Shown: positions 1 through 7,374, numbered from the stretch's first letter. The stretch: 34,461 nucleotides of DNA from Clostridiales bacterium Firm_05 (GCA_001604035.1 LVAK01000142.1:1-34461); one strand, 5' to 3'. Translations and numbers: made by a program. Notes: generated from the letters alone by a model not told the origin.

Positions 1-643
1 CCTTTTCCAGCAGGGTTTTTCCGGTTGATGCATTGATAAGGCAGGCATGCTTTGCGTAAAGGTAATTCCCGTTCAGCTTTTCCGGATGGCTGTCGTCAAA
101 ACAGATCGGCGCCTCAAATCCATATACGCTCAGGTCTTCCATCAGCAGGGTGTATTCATCCGGTGTCAGTTTTCCGTCCGCCTTTATCTTCTCCGGAACC
201 TGCTTTTCCATCGCTTCTTCAAATGCCCTCACCGCAGTTTCCGTGTTCGCGCCGTATTTTCCGTCAGCGCTGTCCTGCAGGAGGCTCAGGCCTGTCAGCT
301 GCCTTTGGGCTTCCTTTACCCGGCTGCCCCAGCTTCCGATCCGCAGGGTCCGCAGCAGGTCGGTGTTTTCCGCCTGCATGATCAGGGAAACGGTTTCCGA
401 ATCCGGAGACCCTGAAGGCTGTACATCATATCCGTTTTCCTGCAGGGCTGTCTGAGCCAGCATAATTGCCGCGGAAGTTTTCTTCCCGACAATTCCGTCT
501 GCGGTCCCGATCTCGTATCCCAGCGAGATCAGACGCTCCTGCAGGGCTTTTATGTCTGTTCTGTCCGCAGAAGCAGGCAGAACAAAGCCAAGCAGGCATA
601 CAGCCAGCACAGTGCACAGCACTCTCCGAACCTGTACTCTCAT
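1..643 (-). CDS. Secreted peptidoglycan-binding, D,D-carboxypeptidase-like protein (C-terminus outside window)
   Basis: This is read on the minus strand from ATG 641-643, nine bases after an AGGAGG site, and runs off the left edge, so about 214 codons are visible. Residues 1-22 form a signal peptide with a hydrophobic core ending in LPASAD. Two peptidoglycan_binding_1-like repeats follow: one begins IKALQERLISLGYEIG, the other carries VKEAQRQLTGLSL and KYGANTETAVRAF. At the edge, the stretch ACLINASTGKTLLEK resembles the start of S11 D-Ala-D-Ala carboxypeptidases, just before the catalytic SxxK. It probably acts outside the cell in wall remodelling. It is the only host gene seen and marks the chromosomal flank. 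The S11 call is inferred because the active site is not in the window. Confidence 0.72.
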   Translation of the reverse strand, partial: MRVQVRRVLCTVLAVCLLGFVLPASADRTDIKALQERLISLGYEIGTADGIVGKKTSAAIMLAQTALQENGYDVQPSGSPDSETVSLIMQAENTDLLRTLRIGSWGSRVKEAQRQLTGLSLLQDSADGKYGANTETAVRAFEEAMEKQVPEKIKADGKLTPDEYTLLMEDLSVYGFEAPICFDDSHPEKLNGNYLYAKHACLINASTGKTLLEK

Positions 644-730
644 ACCCCTGCCTCCTTCATACTGCCGGTACCCATCTGCCTATATAACGATGGAACCACC
701 CATCTTCTTTCACAAGTGCAATTCGGGAAT

Positions 731-760
731 AAAAAACCGCTGAAGCATATGCTTCAGCGG
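731..760 (-). terminator. Rho-independent terminator of the tRNA-Ser gene
   Basis: Bases 737-760 form a perfect 24-base palindrome (CCGCTGAAGCAT and its complement). On the minus strand it is followed by six T residues (plus-strand A731-736). It lies six bases past the tRNA 3' end and would end minus-strand transcription. Confidence 0.85.
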
Positions 761-766
761 AATAAG

Positions 767-824
767 CGGAGAAGCCGGGATTTGAACCCGGGCTGCCATC
801 ACTGACACTACTCCCTTAGCAGGG
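767..824 (-). tRNA. tRNA-Ser(GCU) 3' fragment; left attachment site (attL)
   Basis: Read on the minus strand, this holds the anticodon arm CCCTGCTAAGGG (anticodon GCT at 818-820), a variable arm, a T-arm CCGGG-TTCAAAT-CCCGG and the acceptor strand CTTCTCC with discriminator G at 767; CCA is not encoded. No GGAGAAG acceptor 5' strand or D-arm lies beyond 824, so the gene is cut at the anticodon arm. A tyrosine integrase gene begins 68 bases away. This is the pattern left when a phage recombines into a tRNA 3' half: the intact tRNA should be rebuilt at the other junction, outside this window. Confidence 0.85.
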
Positions 825-865
825 TGAACACAGATGCAGTAATAGCAACGGTTCCGGCGGACAAT

Positions 866-885
866 GTCAGCAGTACGTCAGCAGT
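866..885. repeat. Tandem 9-bp repeat next to attL, possible integrase arm sites
   Basis: GTCAGCAGT occurs at 866-874 and 877-885, an 11-bp period, between the tRNA fragment and the end of the integrase gene. Short direct repeats beside a core site are typical of integrase arm-binding sites. The role is inferred from position. Confidence 0.4.
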
Positions 886-891
886 GGAAAG

Positions 892-1977
892 TCACCCGGT
901 AATCGGCTGTTCGTCAGCATTCGGCCGGTCGATTTGATTTACGCCCGCAATTGCGTCCGATGTCTGCGGATGCGCATAACGATCCAGCATCCGGATCGTC
1001 GACCACCGCATGATCTTTCGGATTGTCTGCGGAGCAACGTTACTGTCCACGGCCAGCGCGGTTGCCGTGGTATGCCGGCAGGAATATGGCGGAAGTTTCC
1101 GGCAGCCGGTTTCTTCCAGAACGGCATAGTAGTCTTCGTACCATGCCTTTTCGTTTCGCTTCCAAATGTATCCGGACGGCATCGCATGATCCATGAGATC
1201 CTGGACCACCGGCAGAATGCAGTCTGCCAGCACGATCGGTGTGCGTTTCCGGATCTTCGTCTTCAGTCCGGCGCGAATGATCGTGCGGTTTTCCAGGCTG
1301 ATGTACTCAGTCTTCAGCAGCATTGCTTCTCCCGGCATCATGCCGGTATAGATCATCAGGAGATGAGCTGCAGCGCGCCTGTCACCGTCATCGTACGCCT
1401 TCCAGATCTTCTTCTGTTCTTCCTTATCGAATGGTATCTGTTCCTTCTCTTCATGCTCCGGCAGGGAAATGAACGACGGCAGTTCCCGGGATGCAAACCG
1501 ATCAGCTGCTGCCAGCTCGAACAGATTGGACAGGAGTGTCTTGCAGTCTTTGGCAGTATCAAACGTGCGGCATGCCTCACCGACGATCCTCTGCAGCAGA
1601 TCCACAGTGATCACGTCGACGCGGACATCGTGAATAGGTTTCAGTTTTTTCCAGGCCGTCCTGTAGGCGGATTGTTTTCCCCTGGATATCTTCAACATGT
1701 TGCCTTCCGAGTATGTCTTCCAGTACTCAGACAGGCGCGGCGCTTCGGCCGGTTTTTCATATCCGCCGGCCAGCAGGGTAGGACAGTATGCAATTGCATC
1801 CTTCTTGGTTGTGAACCCGGCCTTCGTACGCCGGATCGGTTTCTTTGGTTTGGACGGATCCTCCGGGAGAATCCACCCGACCGTGACACACGCAGTCCAT
1901 GTTGGGCCACGCTTGTAAGCACAGCCCATACCGTTTCCGCGTGTCTTTGGCCTGGGCTTGCGCTTTTCATCACTCAT
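892..1977 (-). CDS. int: Tyrosine recombinase (phage integrase), Arg I position altered
   Basis: A 361-residue site-specific tyrosine recombinase that should integrate the element at tRNA-Ser. The ATG at 1975-1977 overlaps the repressor's last codons by 8 bases; an upstream in-frame ATG is less likely. The N-terminal part is basic with an arm-binding-like segment, followed by a core-binding region and a C-terminal catalytic domain. In the catalytic domain, YSCRHT (Arg II box), MRWSTIRMLDRYAH (with the Tyr nucleophile) and a TGxxPGE box are visible. Relatives usually read TGMRPGE; here it is TGMMPGE, so the expected first catalytic Arg (residue ~214, codon 1336-1338) is Met. The protein is otherwise full length. 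A single base change would explain it, so activity is uncertain. Confidence 0.9.
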   Translation of the reverse strand: MSDEKRKPRPKTRGNGMGCAYKRGPTWTACVTVGWILPEDPSKPKKPIRRTKAGFTTKKDAIAYCPTLLAGGYEKPAEAPRLSEYWKTYSEGNMLKISRGKQSAYRTAWKKLKPIHDVRVDVITVDLLQRIVGEACRTFDTAKDCKTLLSNLFELAAADRFASRELPSFISLPEHEEKEQIPFDKEEQKKIWKAYDDGDRRAAAHLLMIYTGMMPGEAMLLKTEYISLENRTIIRAGLKTKIRKRTPIVLADCILPVVQDLMDHAMPSGYIWKRNEKAWYEDYYAVLEETGCRKLPPYSCRHTTATALAVDSNVAPQTIRKIMRWSTIRMLDRYAHPQTSDAIAGVNQIDRPNADEQPITG

Positions 1978-2365
1978 TGGACACGGCCTCCGTCGAGATG
2001 GCGTCGATAACGGACATGACAACGTTCAGCTGACGTTCATCAAAGTACTTCATCTTCTGGATTGCGGCACTAATGTTCGGATTTTGCCGTACTGCGTCAA
2101 TTACCTTCAAGGTGACATCCTCGTCCATGTCGGATGTCTCAATAGGTAGAAGGGAAGATACGGGCACTTTGAATGACCGCGCGATTTGGAATACCGTGCC
2201 GAGCTCAGGTTCGCGTGTGCCGAGTTCCCATGCGGAGATCGCAGCCTGCGTGGCGCCTACAGCCTCAGCAAATTTCAGCTGTGAGTAACCCCTGGACTGG
2301 CGAAGATTCCGCAGGTTCGCGCCCAGGATTTTTCGGACGCGTTCGTTTTCAATGGAATCCAACAT
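1970..2365 (-). CDS. CI-like phage repressor (HTH_3/XRE family)
   Basis: A 131-residue protein with a clear XRE helix-turn-helix at about residues 15-70: ILGANLRNLRQSRGYSQLKF, then VGATQAAISAWELGTREPE. The C-terminal ~60 residues are predicted helical and lack the LexA-like Ser/Lys peptidase motifs, so induction by RecA self-cleavage is unlikely. ATG 2363-2365 has a CGGAGGTGAT site. It is divergent from the Cro-like gene and translationally overlaps the integrase, so it is probably the lysogeny repressor and probably acts on the 15-bp dyads listed separately. The 53-residue TM ORF, SSB and other early genes lie downstream of those dyads. Confidence 0.87.
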   Translation of the reverse strand: MLDSIENERVRKILGANLRNLRQSRGYSQLKFAEAVGATQAAISAWELGTREPELGTVFQIARSFKVPVSSLLPIETSDMDEDVTLKVIDAVRQNPNISAAIQKMKYFDERQLNVVMSVIDAISTEAVSNE

Positions 2366-2390
2366 CTTTTATCACCTCCGCAAGTAGAAT

Positions 2391-2405
2391 AACACGGAAC
2401 GTTGT
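2391..2405. promoter_or_regulatory. Operator-like 15-bp dyad O1 (repressor promoter side)
   Basis: AACACGGAACGTTGT matches the dyad family ACWACGNNNCGTWGT found at five other places. It overlaps the most plausible -35/-10 spacer for leftward transcription of the repressor (minus strand TTGTAT, 17 bp, TATTCT), so it could give autoregulation. Confidence 0.55.
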
Positions 2406-2447
2406 AAAATACAATAGTTTTGTAACAAAAAGTTAATCATTTTCCGA

Positions 2448-2475
2448 TTGACATCACAACGTTGCGTTGTAAAAT
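2448..2475 (+). promoter_or_regulatory. Early rightward promoter with operator O2
   Basis: TTGACA (2448-2453) and TAAAAT (2470-2475) are 16 bp apart. The spacer holds the dyad ACAACG-TTG-CGTTGT (2456-2470), whose last base is the first base of the -10 box. A repressor bound there would block RNA polymerase. It reads into the Cro-like gene at 2499. Confidence 0.75.
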
Positions 2476-2498
2476 AGACTGTGAAAGGAGGACGTGCT

Positions 2499-2711
2499 AT
2501 GGAGAACAGAATAGTCGATCCGGTGAGAATCGGAGACAGACTGCGGGCGCTGCGCGGCACGAGATCCATTGCGGTGGTTTCCAAAGCAACCGGTCTTTCG
2601 CAGGCCAGAATCGGAAACTATGAGCATGGGATCCGCGTACCGACAGACGAAGCTAAAGTTCTGCTTGCCAATTTCTATTGCACGAGTGTTCAGAAGATTT
2701 TTTTTACTTAA
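2499..2711 (+). CDS. Cro-like small HTH regulator
   Basis: A 70-residue XRE-type protein starting at ATG 2499, eight bases after AAAGGAGG; an upstream GTG at 2481 would put the ribosome binding site inside the coding sequence. Residues ~10-55 form the helix-turn-helix: RIGDRLRALRGTRS, then TGLSQARIGNYEHGIRVPT. It lies opposite the CI-like repressor, and the next operator-like dyad starts five bases after its stop. By position it should be the lytic-side regulator that opposes the repressor. No other domain is present. Confidence 0.8.
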   Translation: MENRIVDPVRIGDRLRALRGTRSIAVVSKATGLSQARIGNYEHGIRVPTDEAKVLLANFYCTSVQKIFFT

Positions 2712-2715
2712 CCAA

Positions 2716-2730
2716 ACAACGAAACGTAGT
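2716..2730. promoter_or_regulatory. Operator-like dyad O3
   Basis: ACAACGAAACGTAGT lies between the Cro-like stop and the ribosome binding site (AAAGGAAGT) of the next gene. It matches the family consensus. No good -35/-10 pair surrounds it, so it may act on elongating polymerase rather than initiation. Confidence 0.5.
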
Positions 2731-2755
2731 GAGCTAATAGGAAAGGAAGTAGAAC

Positions 2756-3121
2756 ATGAACGGAATCAGGGATGCGCTTGTAAGACTTCTTCGGGTCTAT
2801 GACAGAGAAGTTGCACTGGACAAGGCTGTGCGTGGGATCGGAAGCGCAGACAACTACCACTTCAACAACTGGTCGGAGATCGTTGACGCGATCAACTACA
2901 TGATTACCGGCGGAACGCAGGATGACATGATGGATTCTGCGGTTTACAGGATCATAAAATCATCCATCGCATCCGAACGGAAAGTCGAGCTGCTGATGGC
3001 CGAGTATAAGAATGCGAACCGGGTGGTTATGTGTGCGCCGAACCTCATGGATCGTCAGGAAATCATCGCAATGGCACGTGAGAACGGGGGATATATTCCG
3101 CCGGAAGCGAGGCAGTCATGA
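2756..3121 (+). CDS. Hypothetical phage protein
   Basis: A 121-residue, mostly helical protein with no recognised domain. It starts at ATG 2756 after GGAAAGGAAGT and ends in ATGA overlapping the next start, so it is translationally coupled to the excisionase-like gene. Being the first gene after the Cro-like regulator, it is expected to be expressed early. No signal peptide, Cys cluster or membrane segment is seen. Confidence 0.7.
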   Translation: MNGIRDALVRLLRVYDREVALDKAVRGIGSADNYHFNNWSEIVDAINYMITGGTQDDMMDSAVYRIIKSSIASERKVELLMAEYKNANRVVMCAPNLMDRQEIIAMARENGGYIPPEARQS

Positions 3122-3357
3122 CCCTGAAAGAGATTGAGGATATGACATGCAACACGCTGACCGTGAAGCAGGTTGCAGAATTCCTTGGAAAGGATCCGCA
3201 GGTGATCCGCGACCAGGCGGAACGGGAACCGAAGTATCTTGGTTTCCCGATCTGCAAGGCCGGGCATAGCTACTGTATTCCGCGAATTGGATTCATCACT
3301 TGGGTTAAGGGACTTACACCGATCGTCGCTTATGCGCAGACAGGAGGCTGGACATGA
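3118..3357 (+). CDS. Small helix-turn-helix protein, excisionase-like
   Basis: A 79-residue protein. Residues ~12-65 resemble helix_turn_helix_17/excisionase folds: LTVKQVAEFLGKDPQVIRDQ is the likely winged-helix DNA-reading part, followed by a short wing with FPICKAGHSYCIPRIGF, as in Xis proteins that read a residue-and-arm pattern. It overlaps both neighbours by 4 bases (ATGA). Either a directionality factor for the integrase or an early transcription factor fits; position in the early operon supports both. Confidence 0.6.
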   Translation: MTLKEIEDMTCNTLTVKQVAEFLGKDPQVIRDQAEREPKYLGFPICKAGHSYCIPRIGFITWVKGLTPIVAYAQTGGWT

Positions 3358-3884
3358 AGGGCTTTTTCGACACGGAAGCATGGAAATGGATCAAACTGGT
3401 GCTTGAGATCGCGGCGATGGTGCTTTTCGCTATTGCGTTTATCGCCGTATACGATTTCGTCATGTCGCCCGCTCATGCGGAAGACAACACGGCATACGCC
3501 ATCTGCGTAAAGGACGACGTGGTCAATGTTCGGGCCACGCCGAAGACGAGAGGCGAATGGATCGGTTACCTGAACCCGGGCGATGAAGTCCACCTTGATG
3601 GAAGAAAACGCAATGGATTCGTCCACTGCGTCGATATGAACACTGAGTCTGGTGAAGGATGGGTGTTCGCAGGGTACCTGGTCAGTGACTGTCCGGAGCT
3701 GGTGGACTGTGATGCGGTGATCGTCAGCAACGGCAGGTTGGCTGCACGGAAGTACGTTAACGGTGACCGGCTGAAATGGCTGAAACCGAACGTAAGTCTC
3801 CACGTGTACTACATGGCAGGTGACTGGTGCTCAACAAATTGCGGGTATGTTCAAACGAAGTATTTGGAAATGGAGGATGATTAA
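3354..3884 (+). CDS. Exported or membrane-anchored SH3-domain protein
   Basis: 176 residues. The N-terminus holds one hydrophobic segment (about residues 14-34, LVLEIAAMVLFAIAFIAVY) followed by AHAED, a plausible signal-peptidase site. Residues ~50-110 form a bacterial SH3 domain: VVNVRATPKTRGEWIGYLNP ... GWVFAGYLV. Residues ~120-172 look like a second, weaker SH3-like unit ending GYVQTKYLEM. Such domains bind wall peptides, so an envelope role (for example superinfection exclusion or host-wall interaction) is plausible, but there is no catalytic domain. It is coupled to its neighbours by a 4-base overlap upstream and zero spacing downstream. Confidence 0.75.
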   Translation: MKGFFDTEAWKWIKLVLEIAAMVLFAIAFIAVYDFVMSPAHAEDNTAYAICVKDDVVNVRATPKTRGEWIGYLNPGDEVHLDGRKRNGFVHCVDMNTESGEGWVFAGYLVSDCPELVDCDAVIVSNGRLAARKYVNGDRLKWLKPNVSLHVYYMAGDWCSTNCGYVQTKYLEMEDD

Positions 3885-4124
3885 ATGCCCGAGAGACAGC
3901 AGTATTTCAAAGAATGCCGTCGTTGCCACCGGCAGATATTGATGACATTCAACCCCAGCAAGGGGCAGTGGATTGCGTGCGACCCTGAGATCCGGCGGTA
4001 CCGGAGAACGGAAGACGGCCCGGAAACGTTCGTCACGCCGGAAGGCGAAGTATGCAAAGGCGAGCGTGCCTTCGACGGTGAGTACGGGTACCGGCGGCAC
4101 AGAAAGGACTGTGGCAGCCGATGA
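3885..4124 (+). CDS. Hypothetical small basic protein with Cys/His pairs
   Basis: 79 residues, starting directly after the preceding stop with a TGGAGGATG site. FKECRRCHRQIL, a single Cys near residue 32 and the C-terminal RRHRKDC suggest metal binding, but the spacing fits no family I recognise. It is rich in Arg and Lys. The 4-base overlap with the next start indicates coupling. Confidence 0.6.
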   Translation: MPERQQYFKECRRCHRQILMTFNPSKGQWIACDPEIRRYRRTEDGPETFVTPEGEVCKGERAFDGEYGYRRHRKDCGSR

Positions 4125-4621
4125 CGAGAGCGCAATTGATAACACCGTCCAGGGAAGACGCGATCCGCCTGACACGTACCGAGAAGATCGCAATGATGTG
4201 GCTATACCAAGCCTCAACGGTGCTGTGCGAGATGCAGGACGGTCTGTCCGACGAACGGATCGACATGGTAGAAAACGGCCGCGAACGGATGGCAAAACTG
4301 GCAGCAGAGGTGGAACAACTGGTCGATGACCTGCGCGTGACCATCCCGGAAAACCAGCGGATGAACATCCATAATACGTCGATGGACTGCGAAATGAGAC
4401 TGACCCCGAAGGCAACTCCGTCTTCTGTGTCCGTGGTGATCCAGAAGGAGGAGTTCCGGAGCTTGGTCGACTTTGCCAGGGTCCAGTGCCTGCAGTGTGC
4501 AGAGACTGATACGGAGTGCGAGAAGTGCGAACTGTACAAGCTGCTGACGGTAATCCTTCCGTTGGACGACTACCACAGCACTTACCTGTGCCCGTACAAC
4601 CTGGGAGAGTGGAAGAACTGA
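4121..4621 (+). CDS. Hypothetical phage protein with C-terminal Cys cluster
   Basis: 166 residues. The N-terminal half is helical (RTEKIAMMWLYQASTVLCEM...). The C-terminal part carries CLQCAETDTECEKCELYKLL, a CxxC...CxxC pattern often seen in phage early proteins, resembling the DUF5651 group; that family name is tentative. ATGA overlap with the previous gene and TGATG overlap with the next place it inside one operon. A nucleic-acid-linked role is possible but unproven. Confidence 0.6.
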   Translation: MTRAQLITPSREDAIRLTRTEKIAMMWLYQASTVLCEMQDGLSDERIDMVENGRERMAKLAAEVEQLVDDLRVTIPENQRMNIHNTSMDCEMRLTPKATPSSVSVVIQKEEFRSLVDFARVQCLQCAETDTECEKCELYKLLTVILPLDDYHSTYLCPYNLGEWKN

Positions 4622-4830
4622 TGGCAGAGAAGATTGTAAGACAGTACCGGCGTTGCCACTGCTCTACGTGCAACATCCACTCGGAGACATGCCACTCCAG
4701 GTGCAAGGATTACCTGCGCTGGAAGGCCGAGGAAGACGAGGTAAAGAATAGGATCCGCGAGGAGCGCGAACGTCGCCGCACGCTGAGTGAGGCCGGGCAG
4801 AAGTACATCCATCGGCAGATGCGTAAGTAA
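4621..4830 (+). CDS. Hypothetical small basic Cys-rich protein
   Basis: 69 residues, starting in the stop codon of the previous gene. The N-terminal third has CHCSTCNIHSETCHSRC, a compact zinc-binding-like cluster; the rest is a charged helix (EDEVKNRIREERERRRTLSE). It is the last gene before a 230-base non-coding stretch. Function not recognised. Confidence 0.6.
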   Translation: MAEKIVRQYRRCHCSTCNIHSETCHSRCKDYLRWKAEEDEVKNRIREERERRRTLSEAGQKYIHRQMRK

Positions 4831-5012
4831 AAGCTTCGTGGAAGGACATACGCGGAGCTTTATCCCAGGCGTCGGGTATAACCCGGGACCTGTCCTATCC
4901 AGCAGGTTGTTTCCTCAATAAGGCGCAGGTGCTTTGATGGCTTCTCCCTGCGCGGGATGGAAAGGAAACTACAGCCTCCCGGTTGGGGATAGCCGGGATC
5001 AAAAAATCCCCA
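4831..5012 (+). ncRNA. Candidate structured RNA or leader
   Basis: This non-coding stretch holds consistent helices: AAGCT/AGCTT (4831-4835 with 4856-4860), GGGT-ATA-ACCC near 4874-4884, an outer stem GTTTCCT/AGGAAAC (4909-4915 with 4963-4969) enclosing GCGCAGG/CCTGCGC (4923-4929 with 4947-4953), then CCCGG/CCGGG (4978-4982 with 4993-4997). GGGGAT (4985-4990) can instead pair with ATCCCC (5006-5011), breaking the last hairpin. Two exclusive end structures just before a gene resemble a riboswitch-type leader, but I recognise no known class. Confidence 0.5.
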
Positions 5013-5017
5013 CTTAT

Positions 5018-5032
5018 ACTACGAATCGTAGT
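5018..5032. promoter_or_regulatory. Operator-like perfect dyad O4
   Basis: ACTACGA-A-TCGTAGT is a perfect 7+1+7 palindrome and the most symmetric member of the dyad family. It overlaps a TATACT box (5015-5020) and lies 31 bases before the ATG at 5063. Confidence 0.6.
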
Positions 5033-5062
5033 GACTTCACATACAAAGGAGGTAGATCTGGA

Positions 5063-5284
5063 ATGCGGGTGACCCTCGTCTGTGGGCAGTTCGTTGCGGA
5101 AGGAACATATGCTGAGTGTGCATCGTGGGCCTATTCCATGATTGATATGGATCGACAGTACCACGAGCAGCTCCTGAAGAAGGAAGCCCAAGAGGAAACC
5201 CGTAGAGTTGCTGAGCTTTTGAACAAACCTATTTCTGAACTGATGCAAGACGAAAACAAGGAGGATGACGAGTCTCATGAATGA
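5063..5284 (+). CDS. Hypothetical small acidic protein
   Basis: 73 residues. ATG 5063 follows AAAGGAGG with a 9-11 base gap; longer in-frame starts would lie inside the RNA leader. The N-terminus (MRVTLVCGQFVAEGTYAECA) is compact and the remainder an acidic helix. It overlaps the nuclease gene by a few bases and may assist it. No family recognised. Confidence 0.65.
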   Translation: MRVTLVCGQFVAEGTYAECASWAYSMIDMDRQYHEQLLKKEAQEETRRVAELLNKPISELMQDENKEDDESHE

Positions 5285-6095
5285 GAGAGAGTACAACGAG
5301 GCCGAAGGGATTCGGAGATCGGATCTCTGGAAGATGGAAGAGAGCCCGGAGAGGTTCAAGTACTTCCTGGACAATCCGCCGGAACAGACGCCGGCCATGG
5401 CATTCGGATCTGCTGTGCACACACTGTTTCTGGAAACTCGAAAGATGTGGGATGAGTACGCGGTTGCCCCGCAGGTTGATCGGCGCACGAAGGACGGCCG
5501 AGCCGCGTACGAAGAATTCTGCCGGGAGAACGAAGGAAAACAGATCATCAGTCAGGATGACTATGATGTCATGTATGAAATGTTCTCCGCGGTTAAGAAA
5601 TGCCCGCTGGCAAAAAAACTGATCTTCGGCAAAGGTCAGGCTGAGGTTCCGATCTTCTGGACAGACAAGGCCACCGGCGAGAAGTGCAAGGCCAGGATGG
5701 ACCGCATTGTGACGTACCGCCGGAAGAAGTACATCGTGGACTACAAGACCACGCTGGCGGCAGATACGTTCAGGTTCAACACCGAGATTTGGAAGCGCGG
5801 ATACTTCATGCAGGCAGGCATGTATGCAGAAGGGCTGAAGACTGCGCTGAAAAAGCGGAAACTGCCCGGATTCCTGTTCGTGGCCCAGGAAAAGAAACCG
5901 CCTTACAGCGTGAATGTGATCGAGGTCAGCGAGGAAGTGATGAACGCTGGAATCGCAAAGTTCCACTCCCTGCTGGAGAAGTACCATGCGTGCAATGCCA
6001 TCGATGAATGGCCCGGATACGTACAGGACAATATTCCGAACGATTCATTTGTTCCAGGTTGGATGATGAGCGAAATGGAGGATGAGTTTGAATGA
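5277..6095 (+). CDS. PD-(D/E)XK nuclease, RecE-like exonuclease
   Basis: 272 residues from ATG 5277, with AAGGAGG twelve bases upstream; an in-frame ATG at 5265 abuts that site with no gap and is less likely. Motifs fit the DUF3799/PDDEXK_12 exonuclease-8-like group: FGSAVHTLFLE near residue 45, AEVPIFW, ARMDRIV and VDYKTT, i.e. the E...D...DxK metal site, and a helix with YFMQAGMYAEGL after it. It should resect double-stranded DNA ends for phage recombination or DNA annealing. It sits upstream of SSB and a recombination-associated protein, the usual phage recombination block. It overlaps both neighbours. Confidence 0.85.
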   Translation: MNEREYNEAEGIRRSDLWKMEESPERFKYFLDNPPEQTPAMAFGSAVHTLFLETRKMWDEYAVAPQVDRRTKDGRAAYEEFCRENEGKQIISQDDYDVMYEMFSAVKKCPLAKKLIFGKGQAEVPIFWTDKATGEKCKARMDRIVTYRRKKYIVDYKTTLAADTFRFNTEIWKRGYFMQAGMYAEGLKTALKKRKLPGFLFVAQEKKPPYSVNVIEVSEEVMNAGIAKFHSLLEKYHACNAIDEWPGYVQDNIPNDSFVPGWMMSEMEDEFE

Positions 6096-6742
6096 GAAAG
6101 CGCAAGATCCGTGAAGTGTCCGACGAACAGCTCCAGCTCATTCTGGACATGCATGCAAAATTCCCGAACATGACATGCGCCGAGATCATTTCATACTCGC
6201 AAATCCCGGTATCGCCAGGCTTTATCAGCTGTGTGATCAAACGTGGAAGCGTTGAAGCATACAACGAGTACAAGGCAACAAAGAGGGTCCAGGCGAAAGA
6301 GCGCGCCGCAAAAAAGAAGGAACAGGCCATCAAAAATGAAGAACCGCGCGTTGAAGAAGAGGAGAAAGATTCCATCTCGGCAGCACCGCCTATTGGGCCA
6401 ACCGACGATCAGTCACTTCTTCTTCGGATCTGTAAAGCACTCGAGTCCATTGTGTGGTCACAGAAAGAAATTCTCCGTGAAATCAGGATGCCTGATTCTG
6501 CAAAGAACGATTTCGTGAGGACGACCGGCGAACAGATTGTGAACATCGGCATGAACATGGGATCCATTAAGAAAAAGTTTTCGGAATATGAGCTGAAATC
6601 CGAAACGTACATGTGCTCCATGGACATGTGGATGCATGAAGTCGCCAGCGGTGTAAACATGGCAAACGAAGGCATCAAGAAAATGAATGAGCTTTGGGAA
6701 ACACCTGAACCTGAAACAGTACAAGGAGGAACAACAGAATGA
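6092..6742 (+). CDS. Hypothetical coiled-coil phage protein
   Basis: 216 residues with a small helical N-terminal domain (residues ~6-55, reminiscent of an HTH), a highly charged linker rich in Lys and Glu (residues ~55-95), and a helical C-terminal half. It overlaps both neighbours by 4 bases, so it is made together with the nuclease and the following recombination-block gene. It might be a partner or loader for these, but no family is recognised. Confidence 0.6.
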   Translation: MRKRKIREVSDEQLQLILDMHAKFPNMTCAEIISYSQIPVSPGFISCVIKRGSVEAYNEYKATKRVQAKERAAKKKEQAIKNEEPRVEEEEKDSISAAPPIGPTDDQSLLLRICKALESIVWSQKEILREIRMPDSAKNDFVRTTGEQIVNIGMNMGSIKKKFSEYELKSETYMCSMDMWMHEVASGVNMANEGIKKMNELWETPEPETVQGGTTE

Positions 6743-7374
6743 TTACCAAGGAACTGCAGAACATGAGGCCCCTGAAGGGCGACGAGAAGCTGGAACGCGA
6801 CAGCGAGTACATGGGCGCCGATGATATCGACCCCAACGTTGAGCCGATCCTGACCATCAAGAACCTGTACCGCGGAAAGATCACCCTGTCCCGCGGAAAG
6901 GAAGTCAAGAACGTGCTGACATTCGTCGAAGAGACCGTGCCCGGGATCGTTGAGGTCCGCCCGCTGATCGTGAACAGCGGTAACCGGCAGGTGCTGAAGA
7001 AGCTGTTTGGCCAGGTTACGGCCAATGCCCTGGAAGGAAAGAAGATCCAGCTGTGGATCGAGCACGGCGTCCGGAACCCCGCGAAGAACGAACTGACGGA
7101 CGGGATCCGGATCAAGGACAAGAAACCGGCAGCCGGCAAGACTACGACAGCTGCTGCACCGAAGTGCGCAGACTGCGGGAAGGACATCACAGGATCCGGC
7201 AGCTTCACGGCCGAGCAGATCGCTGCCGGCAGCATGAAGAAGTATGGCCGGCAGCTGTGCGTGGAGTGTGGGCAGAAGGCCAAGGCTGCAATGGAAGCAC
7301 AGGAAAAGACTGCCCAGGAGAACGATGCTCCTGCCGATGACCTGGCTGCCCAGCTTGCAGCTGCTGCTGAATAA
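6739..7374 (+). CDS. Phage recombination-block protein with zinc ribbon
   Basis: 211 residues. Residues ~35-130 match a common unnamed phage domain recognised by a pattern like PLIVNSGNRQVLKKLFG followed by LEGKKIQLWIEHGVR, found beside RecE/RecT, ERF or SSB genes. Residues ~140-175 add a zinc ribbon (CADCGKDI ... CVECGQK), followed by an Ala-rich tail. It may bind single-stranded DNA or support annealing; no classical RecT or ERF gene is visible, so it could stand in for one. It directly precedes ssb. Confidence 0.65.
   Translation: MITKELQNMRPLKGDEKLERDSEYMGADDIDPNVEPILTIKNLYRGKITLSRGKEVKNVLTFVEETVPGIVEVRPLIVNSGNRQVLKKLFGQVTANALEGKKIQLWIEHGVRNPAKNELTDGIRIKDKKPAAGKTTTAAAPKCADCGKDITGSGSFTAEQIAAGSMKKYGRQLCVECGQKAKAAMEAQEKTAQENDAPADDLAAQLAAAAE

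Noticed and set aside
934-2010. Long plus-strand frame opposite the integrase
   Set aside because: It mirrors the integrase/repressor on the other strand and has no ribosome binding site or recognisable domain.
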